Source of the DNA: Deroplatys truncata
Lineage: Eukaryota > Arthropoda > Insecta > Mantodea > Mantidae
Direction: 5' to 3'
DNA: 64,000 bases
Assembly: GCA_030765065.1 (NCBI GenBank)
Contig: CM060982.1
Location: forward strand, 14,381,630-14,445,629
How positions within the stretch are numbered: position 1 is the stretch's first letter; each line of letters starts with the position of its first letter. The position numbers and the translations under genes were made by a program. The notes beneath the pieces were generated by a model. That model was not told the DNA's origin, made no database searches, and saw nothing but the letters and a program-made list of their open reading frames with translations. Positions 46,880-58,251 of this stretch are shown here, in pieces.

Positions 46880-47990
46880 GTAGTGGCTTCAACAATCGCT
46901 GTTTGTGGCAGGGGTATATTGTTGGGCTTTCCAATACTGGTTACAGCCTTTCAATGATAGTGGAAAGGCGGAAACAAAAAGGTCTTATCATAAGTAAGTT
47001 GTGTGTGGGGCGTATAACACAACTGCATGAAATGGATTCCCATCTGGGGCTCAGTGTGCAAAATAACTAGCAAGAAGAAGGCCAGAACCAACATGACTTA
47101 AAGCAGTAGTAGCCAATGTGAGTGCAACAGTGAATCAAGAAAATCCATCAACCCAAAGAAGCATTTCCAGCCCCATTGGAATATCAAAAGGGGATGGCTA
47201 TCGGATAATACACAGTAATTTGGGTCTAGAACGCCGCCATGAAGCACGTGGACACGCCTTGAAAGAACAGCACACCATAAAATGTTTCACCAACGCAAGA
47301 AAACTCTATGAAAACCACCTTACAGGTGAAAAGTGGCAATGGGTGGTTCATTTAGATGAATCATGTGTTTATCTAGGTGACACATAAAACCCGGAGCCAT
47401 TTATTACTACCAAGTGGGGCAAAAGGGGCGCTCCAACTTTAATAGGGAGAACAAGGAAAAGTTTTTCAAGGGATTCATAGTGTTTGCAGTTTATTCTCTT
47501 TCGGGAAACTCGGCATTCACAGCATTGACAATAACGTAAAAATTAATGCAACCTACTATTAAAGGAATGTTATAGGTCCAATTTTGAAGAAGAAATCCCT
47601 CGGTTGTATGCTGAGGATGCAACAAATGTTTGGATCCACATGGGTATAGCATTCAATCACACTTTTCGGTCTTCCCAACATTATTAAGGAAAGCTATGGA
47701 AACGTATGTCAAATTGATACAATTTAAAAGGACCCCTGTGAAGTTACCAGATGCCTCACCAATGAATTTTTGCGGATTTGGTCTGTTGAAAAACCGCCTT
47801 GCTTCTCGGCGTCCCACCACAATTGAAAGCTTGCCAGGAGGAGTGGGCTAACATCCCCCTTCCTGTTCTTAGACGCAGACATCTTCAATGTGACTTGCGC
47901 TGCAGAGCCATTGTTAAAGCCTGTGGAAATCACACTGAACACAGTAAGTGGTGGCAAAAGGGAATATCGCCATGAAAAAGCATAAGCAAG
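46880..47990 (+). pseudogene. Tc1/mariner-superfamily transposase pseudogene
   Basis: A helix-turn-helix-like YIVGLSNTGYSLSMIVER (46913-46970) is followed, after breaks, by ENHLTGEKWQWVVHLDESCV (first Asp region, 47310-47375), KGFIVFA-type sequence, a degraded second block WIHMGIAFNHTF (47630-47665), PDASPMNFCGFGLLKN (third acidic region, 47748-47795) and LRCRAIVKACGN with WWQKGIS at the end. In the second block the residues expected around the catalytic Asp are replaced. Five or more frame breaks. Confidence 0.65.
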
Positions 47991-48039
47991 AAGGTCCGAG
48001 CTTAAGTGGGGCAACACTCCGTATTACCTCTATCAACCC

Positions 48040-48835
48040 TTTGGGGTCTCATCATAAAAATTCTTTCCTCCCAGGGGCCTACTGCGGTAGGTAATGGATT
48101 GCCGCTCCCGGGGTCCCGAGCCGTTCTTTCGATTGGGTTCCTCTGTGAGGTGAGAGGGCTTATGCCAAATGCCCAATAAATTGCGGTCCACAAGCGTGTT
48201 TGACCTACGTCTAGTTATCTCCCTAAACACAGCCTGACGGATACCGTTGCGCATTAGGAGGAGGGGAGTCGCATGGGGAGACTGGGCAATGCCTAACTAC
48301 CAGCCCCTGAGTATGATGTAGGAATGTGTTCGTATCCGCTGATAAAGGTCGTCCCGGGGACGGGCCATTACATGAGCTGTTACACTCCTGAGGCGACTGG
48401 GTCTCTCTATGAACTGGGAGGTCACATCCTTGCTCAGGTTCAGGCCAGGACTCTCCCCTAAGTTGGGGTGGAGCCCACGATGTGAGCATGCCATCGGAGG
48501 CCTTTGTAATGGATATAAGCGCTATGGATCCTAAAATATCCAAAACAATTACCAAGGTTAGTGGAAAAGAAGTAGTCAAGTATTATGGTCCTCGCTACTT
48601 GGTAATTAATAGAACCGCGGAAGGAAGAAAATTTACATGGGTGAACCCTTTTGTACTTCAAAAAGATCTTGCTAAGATTGACGGTCCGGTTAAGTCGTGC
48701 ATTAGTTCCCGTAATGTCACGCTGCTGGTTGAAGCGCATTCAACAAACCAGGCAGCGAAAATACTTAAAACCAACATGTTAGACAGCTATCCTGTCCAGG
48801 TTGAGATGCACAGGACATTGAACTCCTCGCGCAAT
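48040..48835 (+). mobile_element. I-clade-like element, copy 3 (5' part only)
   Basis: Contains the family 5' UTR (about 48060-48487) and the first about 115 codons of ORF1 from ATG 48488, then stops near 48835 against a pyrimidine-rich stretch. No 3' end is present. Truncation on the 3' side is opposite to that made by target-primed reverse transcription, so later deletion or recombination is likely. Confidence 0.75.
48488..48835 (+). pseudogene. Copy 3 ORF1 N-terminal part
   Basis: Best-kept N-terminus of this family's ORF1: an Asp/Lys-rich start, then YYGPRYLVINRTAEGRKFTW and LVEAHSTNQAAKILKTNML. The latter reads like an RNA-recognition-type or esterase-free Gag N-terminus, but I cannot assign a domain. 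The frame stays open past the break into the CT repeat, giving artefactual Ser-Leu repeats. Knuckles are not included. Confidence 0.65.
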
Positions 48836-48858
48836 TCTTGTATTCGTGTCTCTCCTTC

Positions 48859-48864
<6 letters not shown>

Positions 48865-48892
<28 letters not shown>
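48865..48892. repeat. (CT)n microsatellite
   Basis: About 14 CT dinucleotides directly downstream of the broken retroelement copy. Confidence 0.85.
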
Positions 48893-51229
48893 GCTTCCTC
48901 CACCCTACCTCTGTCGCGTGGCTACTTTTTCATAAGTTTACAATTGCTGTGCATATTAATTACTTCAAGCATTATTATCGCACTCATCCCTATTAGTTTT
49001 TTATTAGAGACATCTAGAAACTAGACACGCCGTTGACACCACAAGTAAAAGGCCGATTGTTTTGGTGTGCTGATGCATGTGTTTACATTAGTTGTTATCA
49101 TCACACTTTATTTATTGCGATTAATAAATGCAAGTTTGAAAGGAGCTTGAGAGGCTTGTATACTTCCTTTGAAATACTAAGAGAAATTTTAATTTTTTTG
49201 ACACAACTCAGTGGCCCAAGTCTGGTGTTCGCTTTAAAGTCTTTAATTTATATATGTAAATGTAATATTACTAAACTATATTACTACTCTATAGGTATTA
49301 TGAAAGCCGGAGAGAAATGTAATCTGAGCTGCGTATTCATAAGATCTGCCGCCAAGCTTTGTAATGTTAATTAAATGAACCTCATCTATGCGGGTTTGGC
49401 AGGAGTGATAGCTTTATTTGACATTGCATTTTACGACCTGTGTATGTGGTCGATTATGCTAATGAGATTTCACCCTAATCAGGTTAATGTTATCATGAAT
49501 AATAATTAGCTCAATGTTAACTGTAATTTATTTTGCATATATTACCCAGTAATGCACCTTCCAAAAAAAACTGTCACCATAACCACAATTTATTGCGTAA
49601 TTATGCATATGAACCCTTTGGCTGCATCCTATATTTGTTATAATTAATTACCTTAATCGCTGTAATAGGATTGTTACCTTAGTTTGATTTAAAGGAACAT
49701 CTTATACTACTGATATTAAAATTATCATAGTTATTATAGAATGCAATAAGTTGATCCATTCTTTACATTTTTATTACGCTCTGCTAGAATCTTGCAGCCT
49801 GTGTTTAGCACTCAGGCTGCCGCTGCTATTTTCGTTAACTTCCTATTAACAGATATTTGTGGAAGCGTGTATCTTGGAGTTAACGAAATTATTACTCGGT
49901 ATATGCGGTGGTGTGACCTACTTGACCTTCATCCCAAATCACAACACCGCACATCAAGCATGGATCGCATTCACCAATCAGGGAGACTTAAAAGCCTAAG
50001 ATAAAGGAAAAATGTCTAACGCAATACAAAGAAACAACACGAATTCAAGAAACTGTGTAATACTCCTGGTCTGAAAGACACTAAAACAGTGTGCACAAAG
50101 ATTTATAAATACTAACAATGTTCAGCTTACAATTTCTTTTGTAAAGTTCGTATATATCCATCAAATAGCAAACCTTCACATCATACGCGAAAAGAAGCAT
50201 TCCCTTGCATTACAATCTTTCTGTACATTTGGAGTATAAGCACTTAACTCGTCCCCTTTGGGAATTTAGTATGCACGCGAAAGTATTAAATTAGAAATCC
50301 ACATGCAAATATAACGCATTGCTCACAGCACCTTTTCCGAAAGAATTTAGAACAATTTAAGAAATATACGCGCGTACACCGAATGATTGAAATTTAGAAA
50401 AGTAATTGTCAAAATGAGGTTAAAGTAGCTTTACCAAGCCCGAAACTTCGGACGCAACCTGTCCTCTGGTTACGATACTGTTGCAGTTGTAACCAACTGG
50501 TTGAATTCTCGCCGACACATTTGTAGATCCTTCCTTTGGTTTCCAGCTAAACTTTCAGTATTGGGAAGAGGCGATGTAAGTAGGAACAGCACTGACTTTT
50601 CCCTGACATGGCACTCTGATGAACCATATCACTCCGGGCGGCGTGGCCACGAAACAAACAACTGACTGGTCTGGATGCCGCTCAAAGTTTCTCGAGTTTT
50701 CGTTGCTTCGTTCCAGCGATGACATAATCCAACCAAGTAACCAGTTCTCGATGGTTTCTCATTAATTGTTTTCATCTGTCAGGGAGTTTTAGATACAGGA
50801 AGCGTATCTCTTCACGTTGAAGTTGTTGTTCAAAGAAATGTTGCACAATAAGAAGAAATCCTTCTCTTGGTGAAAGAAGATCCTGGAAACAGCAGCCATG
50901 GTATAGCTCACACTATCGTCGTATCTCATTAGATTGTTTTGAGAACATTAAAAGGAAAAGTTTGCTACGGTCTTATCATATTTGGCGCGTCCAGTATCTC
51001 TCTGAAGCAGATTATGAGCCGAAGGTAGTATTTTCCGAATTGTTTCTTCAATAAGGAGGAGACTTTCTCCTTAAGATTCTTGCAAAGGATGAAGCAATGA
51101 GTAACTAATTACCATATTCCATACACCTGGGCACACATAGTAAGACAAGACAGCTTTCAGCACAGATTTTCTGTAAATGTTTGGCAGGAATCATAGGAAA
51201 CAATCGGTCCTTGGATTCTTCCTAGGGTT
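48893..51229. other. AT-rich spacer, little recognised
   Basis: No gene supported in 48.9-50.9 kb. Sequence from about 50900 may include the degraded front half of the transposase that follows; a frame near 51185-51260 (NHRKQSVLG-like) points that way. Confidence 0.4.
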
Positions 51230-51640
51230 TTGACAGGAACATCTCCAGTTTCTTCAAGATACGCTACTATTTCTGCTTGAGGATGTTTCCCCGGCAATAA
51301 CAACTGACAAACTGTCTATTACTTGACGGTGCACCTCCGAGCATATGTAGGGACGTGTGCCCGTTGCAACAGCTACGTAGAACGCTGGATCGCTCGAATG
51401 GTCCAATAAAATGCCAGATCTAAGTCCACTCTACTTTTTTTCTTTGGGACGATATGAAAACTCGCGTATACATTACAGAAATGCTTGATGTGGAAACACT
51501 GCAAGAAAGAATACTACCAGCAGCGGAGGAAATATAAAACAGTCCGGACATTCTTCATAGAGTGCAGCAGAATTGAAACAAATGTTGTGAAACATGCATG
51601 TTGGCGAAAGGTGCAAATTTTGAACAATTTCTCTAAACAC
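51230..51640 (+). pseudogene. DDE transposase C-terminal remnant
   Basis: The plus-strand frame reads LDGAPPSICRDV near 51325-51360, the sequence around the second catalytic Asp of DDE_3/Tc1-type transposases (usually QDGAPPH). It is followed, after a shift, by WIARMVQ and HSTFFLWDDMKTRVYIT near 51430-51480 (third acidic region, PLDFFLWG type) and then LQERILPAAEE. Frame breaks make it a pseudogene. It is a different family from the copies at 14.7 and 46.9 kb. Confidence 0.55.
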
Positions 51641-51884
51641 AATAAAGAAGTTGTCATCGATTTACTGTTCTTGTCTTGTTTTAATTATTCACAGAGATTT
51701 ATAATTCATATTGAAAGGAAGGATAATCTTGTAGCTTGGGTTTCTCAAGCTTCTATTTACCTTTATAAATAAGTGTTCCTATTCATAATTTGGTAATATT
51801 GTAAATGCTTCCAAGTAGTGGTAAAGCACGGTAATGAGCACACCTATGAACGTGAGTTTGAACCCGCCATATAAACAAATGGTG

Positions 51885-52205
51885 TTAGAAACCGTCTATA
51901 TGAGTAACGTGAGGGGATTACGTGATGTTGAGAGTCTAAGGTGAAGTGTGTATGAATCTCGTCCCTCTCTCTCCCTCCCTCCCTCTGTGGGTTTTTTTTG
52001 AAACAGGTATGTATGTATGTATGTATGTATGTATGTATGTATGTATGTATGTATGTATGTATGTATGTATGTATGTATGTATGTATGTATGTGTGTGTTA
52101 GAAGCCGTGTAATGAATAATCGGAGTTAGTACCCGTGTGTGGGATTACGTGACGTTTGGGAGTCTGAGTGGTAGAATTCTGAAGTCCGTCCCCCTCCCTG
52201 TATTG
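51885..52205. repeat. Direct duplication around a (GTAT)n array
   Basis: A segment with GTTAGAAACCGTCTATATGA, GGGATTACGTGATG and GAGTCTAAGG (51888-51975) is repeated with changes at 52096-52205 (GTTAGAAGCCGTGTAATGA, GGGATTACGTGACG, GAGTCTGAGTGG). Between them is a pure tetranucleotide GTAT array at about 52007-52092. Confidence 0.75.
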
Positions 52206-52211
52206 TTATGT

Positions 52212-52363
52212 TGTGAAATTAAATGAATAATAAAATAATTAAAAGCCGAAAAAAAATATCTGTAGCACGTTATTTCCCCTCGTGAAGTTGTTGATACACT
52301 GTTATTTTATGTGGCAGAGTTAAATAAAGAATAAAATAATTAAAAGCCGAAAAAAAATATCTG
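52212..52363. repeat. Direct repeat pair
   Basis: A 45-50 bp sequence containing AATAAAATAATTAAAAGCCG and AAAAAAATATCTGT occurs at about 52217-52262 and again at 52318-52363, separated by about 55 bp. Confidence 0.8.
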
Positions 52364-52384
52364 TGTGTGTGCGCGCGTGCGCGC

Positions 52385-52490
52385 TCACGTGTAGTAAAAT
52401 TTTGTCTATCTCTTATTATTTTTTTACCAGTTATGCAAAAGTCGTTCACAATGAAGAATCGTTAGAGCCATTTTTGGGTTTTGTTTTCAA
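52385..52490 (-). repeat. Inverted copy of the 5.7-5.9 kb repeat
   Basis: On the minus strand it contains GGCTCTAACGATT, GACTTTTGCATAACTGGTAA and GAGATAGACAAAATTTTAC, in the same order as 5722-5885, with an internal deletion. Confidence 0.7.
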
Positions 52491-52533
52491 TGTATGAATC
52501 AAAGAAGAAGAGATCCCGTTCAGTAAGAAGGCA

Positions 52534-52719
52534 ATGAGAAAAAGAACTAAGGGGGCTAATAATATTCCGAGTCAGGTGTACCGTTACGTACGTACGTTTT
52601 CGAGTCCCCCGCAGGTAAAAACTTGGAATCTTTCATCAAGAAGGCAAAATAAGAAATCCATGCGAGTGATTCCCGTTCACGCTGGATCAGTAACAGAGGG
52701 TCAAGACAGAATGAACTAA
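52534..52719 (+). CDS. Basic 61-residue open frame, possible decayed capsid-type N-terminus
   Basis: ATG-started frame rich in Arg and Lys: MRKRTKGANNIPSQVYRYVR, then KTWNLSSRR and VHAGSVTEGQDRMN before TAA. The frame reads on sensibly for some residues after the stop (KITKIKCFKK). A basic N-terminus, an aromatic patch and an R-x-x-x-KI block are reminiscent of small jelly-roll capsid proteins of circular ssDNA viruses, but this is weak. It lies upstream of the intact Maverick and could be inside its terminal region or be host noise. Confidence 0.25.
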   Translation: MRKRTKGANNIPSQVYRYVRTFSSPPQVKTWNLSSRRQNKKSMRVIPVHAGSVTEGQDRMN

Positions 52720-53189
52720 AAAATTACTAAAATTAAATGCTTTAAAAAAACCTCGGCATATCGAGCTCACATGCTGAGACATGCAAATGCAATGTCTTTT
52801 CTCTCGTCTCTGTAACCCGAAGGCATAGAGAGAAACCAGGACTTCAGAATTTTTAAATAATTATAGGTTATGGAAAAACTGAAAGTAGCGTAAGAAATTG
52901 CCTGTAGCAAAAAGGAAGCAGCAACACGGATCCTACCAATGCTATAATTATCGTAAGTACAGGGGCCAGGTGGACAAGGTAATTTTTTGTCACGAACGAA
53001 TGTCAGCCAATGGTCAGATAACTGCGTGCGCATACGTGGAAGGAGAAGGGAAAATAGGCGTAATAGTATCGTGAACTTATAAAGACGTAGGATACCGTTC
53101 TTAAGAACTTAGTACTTATTCCGCTGGACATGTGACTGCAGTATAGAACAAGTGTTTGTGGGGAGGGGGGGCTAACAACGTCGGGGACA

Positions 53190-53196
53190 TATAAAA
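53190..53196 (+). promoter_or_regulatory. TATA box of the polymerase gene
   Basis: TATAAAA, 60 nt before the ATG at 53256. A transcript start about 30 nt downstream, near 53220, would leave a short leader. It stands alone in otherwise G-rich sequence. Confidence 0.5.
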
Positions 53197-53255
53197 TGTG
53201 TAAGGGAGTACGAAAAAAGACCATTTGCAACAGAAGTGCGCAGCCAGGAAAGAAC

Positions 53256-53737
53256 ATGGATGGTAAGTGAAAAAAATTATTATTTCTTACAATTTCGATC
53301 TGTGTGTCTTTTTACATATACTTCAGTGACCCAAACGATCGATTCAATGTGTCTTTTATTTCCGTGTTTTTTTGTGACCTAAATAATATAAACCTGTTGA
53401 AACGCGTCTGTATGTTTCAGATCAAATCATAAGCCAGCTCAATGAAATTGGAGAAGGCGCTCCAATAGTACCAACAAAGAAACTTGCAGATCTGGAAATA
53501 AACGTGCCGTTCAAAATAAACAAGCTGAAGACGCTTAGCACGAGATATGGGGAACGCGTCGTAGTAATATTAGATCAGTATCAGATCTTTCTTCCCGAGC
53601 GATTTAAGAGTATGACTACAGAACAGAAAACTGCTATAAATGAAGGAGGCTATCACCTTGTGTACATGGGACAAGAGACGCTAGCTAGCGGGTATCGACG
53701 TCACAAGATTACTTTTTTACAAAAAAAGGTATATTAA
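53256..53737 (+). CDS. Small 107-residue protein from exon 1 + exon 2
   Basis: Exon 1 is 7 nt of coding sequence (ATGGATG, 53256-53262) before a strong donor GTAAGTG. Exon 2 starts at 53421 after TATGTTTCAG and ends at TAA 53735-53737. The phase-1 junction keeps one frame. The protein reads VPTKKLADLEINVPFKINKL, then RYGERVVVILD and IFLPERF, ending YLVYMG-like and KITFLQKK; it looks beta-rich and has no motif I can name. Similar small proteins appear in arthropods near Maverick polymerases (recalled, uncertain), so single-stranded DNA binding or a replication accessory role is only a guess. A GTG at 53504 is not needed as start. Confidence 0.6.
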
Positions 53738-56700
53738 AACAGTTTTTTGCATGTGTTAGCTCAGTTCAGAAAAAAATAATGCATCTTGGAAAAGAGAAAA
53801 AAATTGTTAATGGAATAGTTCTAACATTTTGACCTTTTAAGATTAATTTGGATAAAAATCTTGTCTTTGTACGTGTATCTCGAAATTTCAGATTATAGCC
53901 AGTCGATAAAATGTTACTATTTTCACTTCTCAGATCGTTGCAATAATGAATTGTATAATTTTCAGACGAGTTCAAACATGCAGGAGAATTCTCAAGCGAA
54001 GGAGATGCATCTGCAGACACTGCAGTAATCCACTCCATGACAAGAAAAGGTGAGTTAATGTTCGCATGTATGTGTTAAAACAAAACATTACATTAAAGTA
54101 ATCGGATAAGATAATAATTTTTTCAGCTTAAACATTCAACAAAAAATATAATTTGACAATATTTCTTTTTTCAGCTATAAGTAAAATTCCATTTCCTCTT
54201 TTTAATATATAACTTTAATGTCAGTAGCATCAAACATTAATAATGAAGCAGTTTTGTTATATAAGTGTATTTCATGCTAAAAAAGGGATATTTTTCTTTT
54301 CAGCTTTAAAGAAAATTAGATTTCACGTTTTAAACTTTACTTTGAAATAAAATGACAATTTTGTTTTCAGCCTTGATAAAGTGAACTATATATTTTTGTT
54401 TCAGCTTTCATGCATGCTTCAAAAAAGTAACAAATTAATATCACGAAAAACGAAAATTCGATTTAAAAAACTTTACTTGAAATAAAATCAACATTATTTC
54501 CAGCTTAAAGATACTTTGATTACTGTAAATAAAAAAATGAACTATTTGTTATAGATTTTTCAGCTTTCATGCATGCTTCAAAAAGTAACAAATTAATATC
54601 ACGAAAAAAAGAAAATTCGATTTCAGTTTTTTTAAAAAAACTTTACCTGAACATTTTTTTCAGCTTAAAAGATATCAAATATGTATTACTGATGACACCT
54701 CATTTATTTCAATTTCAGAGGAACACGTGCACGTGATCTCAAATAAGACCGGATCCCCGAACAAGAGGACTACGTCGCCGAAAGATGATAGCGCGTCTCC
54801 ATCAAAGAAACCAAGAACAGAATCGGTGAGTGAACAGAGGCAGAAGGTTCTTGCATGCATGACTATTGAATTGGCATTTAAAAATCGGATATATACGAGT
54901 CAAATAGAAAACTCGGTGGGAATGATAGATCCTGAAACATTTCTAGATGAATGTCAACCGCTCGTTAGCAGTGAAATTCGGAGCAATCTCGCTCGTCATT
55001 TGTCAGGAATAAAGTTATGTGCCACATTAGTATGCAAATATGTCATCCAAACACCCGAAAATGAAAAGATCGAGACATTTAATTTCAATAGTAAAATGGA
55101 TGCTATCTTACAAGGTACAAACATTAGCGATTGGTATGAGAATAAACTTAAACATCCCATATTGTTCAACATTGATACATTCGAATCGAAAAGCAGTTCA
55201 AAATCACTATACCAAATATGTTCGTTAATTCTAAATTTCTGTCACTACGATCCGCTAAATGCAGGTTGCAACATAAAAGTGCCAGATTTCATAAAACACA
55301 AGAGAGCAGTGACCAATATTAGGAATACTGATAACAAATGTTTCGGATATTGCCTACTGGCATCCAAATTTCCGGTAAAGCGTAACAGCTATAGAGTGAG
55401 TTCGTACTCCAAGTACAATATGTTTAAAGAATTTAATTTCGCAAGAATAAAGTTTCCAGTATCTTTAGATGACATACAAAAATTTGAAAAGCAAAATGAT
55501 AATATATCTATCACTGTATATGGTATAGACGAATATTCAATTATTCCATTATATCAAACCTCGGAACGTAAAGAGCATCATGTGAACCTCTTAAGAATTG
55601 CCGATGAAGCTAGATCACACTATTGCTTAATAAATGACCTATCTCGCCTGTTGTCCTCACAATTAACTAAACGCAAGTGTAGGATGTGTATATGTGAGGC
55701 ATGCATGAAATACTTCTCGAATGAAAGCAACCTAGCTAAACATAAAAGGAGATGCATGAAATCGCAAGTTGTTAGTATGCCTGAAATAGGGGTAAATGAC
55801 ACCATTCGATTCAATTCATACTCGAAGTGCTCTCCGGTGCCATTTGTCATATATGCAGATATCGAATCAATACTTAAAAAAGTGCATTCATGTCAGCCCT
55901 CCGCAGATAGCAGTTGGACGAGATCGATACAAAGACACGAAGCAGTATCAATAGCTTTAAACCTTGTATGCAATTATGACGATACCTTATCGAAATTCAA
56001 AATCTTTAGAGGTCCTAATGCGATTCAAGATTTTTTCAGCGAATTAACTGTAATTGCAGACGATGTAATCGATATTTACTCGAAAAACAAAGAGTTAAAT
56101 ATGACCGATGCAGATAAAATAAAATTCAGAAATACTGATTTCTGTCATCTGTGTGAAGATAAATTTGAGTCCGAATCTGACAAAATATTAGACCATTGCC
56201 ATTTGACCGGTAGATTCATAGGAGCGGCCCACAATTCGTGTAATCTGAATAGAAAGTTACCAAATTACATACCGATTTTTTTTCATTGTCTGTCAAACTA
56301 CGATTCACATTTTCTCGTGAAACATCTCGCTTACGATCGAGAACCCATATCATGTATTTCACAAACATCTGAAAACTATCTATCATTCAGTAAGAGATAT
56401 ACGTCCAATGGAAAAAGTATATATTTCAGATTTCTTGATAGTTATAGATTCCTCGATGATAAATTGAGCAATTTAGCTGATATGCTAAACCCCGAGGACT
56501 TTAAAAATACAAACAGAGCATACGAAAATCCTGCACATCGGCAGCTAATGATACGTAAAGGCGTATTTCCATACACATATCTGGATTGCGTAGAGAAATT
56601 GAAAGAGACCGCATTACCAGATATATCACAATTTGATGATATAACAACGGAAGATTACTTGCATGCTCAAACAGTTTGGCGAGAGTTAAATATCAGAAAC

Positions 56701-58251
56701 TTAGGCGAATACAGCGATCTATATCTTAAGACTGACACATTGTTATTGACTGACATTTTTGAAACTTTCAGAAACTTATGCCTAAATTTATATAAACTAG
56801 ATCCGTGCCATTTCTACACTGCTCCCGGGTTGGCCTATCAGGCGATGTTAAAGACGACTAAAACAAAATTATCGCTAATCACCGACAAAGAAATGCTAGA
56901 GTTTTTCGAGTCAGGAATCAGGGGTGGGCTTTGCACGGTGTCGCAGCGATACTCCAAAGCCAATAACAAGTACATGAATGAATACAACGAATCTCTACCA
57001 CCTAAATACTTAGCACTTTTCGATTGTACAAACTTATACGGATTTGTTATGGCAAGACATGCAACTCCATGTGGCGAACTCAGATGGTTAAATAGAGATG
57101 AAATTAATGCAATAGAATTCTTAAACGTACCGCCAGATTCGGAAACGGGTTATGTGCTTGAAGTCGATCTTGAATATCCTAAAGCCATTCACGACGAACA
57201 CAACGATCTTCCACTGTGTCCAAAGAGCGAAATACCTCCAAAGGATACATGCAATAAGCTCCTTGCAACACTATCTGATAAGTCAAAGTATGTCTTGCAT
57301 TACCGTAATCTACAGCAATGTGTAGAATTAGGAATGAAGTTGAAATGCATACATAGAGCAGTGGCTTACAAACAATCCTTCTGGTTAAAATCATACATTG
57401 ACTTGAACGCTGCAAAACGTGCTGAGGAGAAATCTAAATTCGGTCAGAATCTATGGAAAAAAATGAATAATTGTGTTTATGGAAAATTTATGGAAAATGT
57501 ACGTAAGTATAACGATTTTCGTCTCGTTACCAGTTGGAAACAAGCGAAAAAGCTGATATCGCGTCAAACGTTTTTGCGTCACATTATATTTGACGAGAAC
57601 CTTGTGGGTATCGAACTGGCAAAGGAAGAAATTCACATGTGTAAGCCCATATACATAGGACAGGCAATACTTGACATTTCTAAATATGTGATGTACCACT
57701 TTTATTATAACATTCTGAAAAAGAACCTAAATGATTTGTCTCTAAATTACATGGATACCGATTCATTTTTGTTTGAAACTAGTACAGATGTTTATGATTT
57801 TATCAAAACCAACATTCAGCATTTTGATACAACCAATTACCCACCCGATAACATATATTCGATACCTCTGGTAAACAGGAAAGTAATGGGCTTATTTAAA
57901 GACGAATTATCGGGCAAATTAATGACAGAATACGCTGGGCTAAGGTCTAAGCTGTACTCATATCGTTTTGATGGTCAGATCGTTAAGAAGTCAAAAGGCG
58001 TTTCAAAGGCTGCAATGCGTTCAATAACTTTTGATGATTACCTATCTTGTCTCAATGACATGAATGTAGCACATTATGCCAGACAAACAACTTTCCAAAG
58101 TCGTAAGCATAACGTTCACACAGTAGAAATGAACAAAATTGCACTGAGAGGGCTTGATACCAAACGTTATATGATTGAAAACTCGCATAAAACTATGGCC
58201 TGGGGACATTTTTCTATTCCAAGAGATCCTGCTACCTCTGAGCACAGCTGA
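53256..58251 (+). CDS. Protein-primed family B DNA polymerase (Maverick PolB), spliced
   Basis: Predicted exons 53256-53262, 53966-54049 and 54719-58251 (1207 residues) with GT-AG borders GTAAGT/TTTTCAG and GTGAGT/TTTCAG; both junctions are phase 1 and in frame. Domains by nucleotide: Ser/Lys/Pro-rich start (54760-54830); C2-H-C finger CEACMKYF...HKRRC (55696-55755); exonuclease I YADIES (55852-55869); endonuclease VII-like CHLCED...DHCHLTG...HNSCN (56145-56250); exonuclease II NYDSHF (56298); exonuclease [16 protein letters not shown] (56698-56736); motif A FDCTNLYG (57019); motif B NNCVYGK (57466); motif C YMDTDSF (57748-57768). It copies the element genome using a terminal protein primer (family knowledge). 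All catalytic carboxylates are present. Convergent with integrase. Confidence 0.85.
54050..54718 (+). other. Last intron of PolB with an array of acceptor-like repeats
   Basis: About 670 bp containing at least seven TTTTCAGCTT-type sequences (near 54121, 54170, 54298, 54367, 54400, 54559, 54657) before the true acceptor at 54718. The longest repeated unit starts TTTCAGCTTTCATGCATGCT (54400 and 54559) and continues for over 100 bp. AATAAA signals occur near 54346 and 54481. No coding capacity. Confidence 0.7.

Noticed and set aside
48482-49024. 180-residue frame with a Ser-Leu repeat tail
   Set aside because: Only the first part is retroelement ORF1; the tail is the (CT)n microsatellite read in frame. 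The true start is ATG 48488.
53504-53737. Independent 77-residue gene starting at 53504
   Set aside because: It starts on GTG; upstream coding sequence and splice sites extend it to ATG 53256.
53728-53966. Splice from exon 2 to exon 3, fusing the small protein to PolB
   Set aside because: The junction is phase 0 and leads to a stop within about 20 codons in exon 3.
54727-54729. Start codon of PolB at 54727
   Set aside because: It is GTG; an upstream exon joined at a good acceptor (54718) keeps the frame and supplies an ATG.
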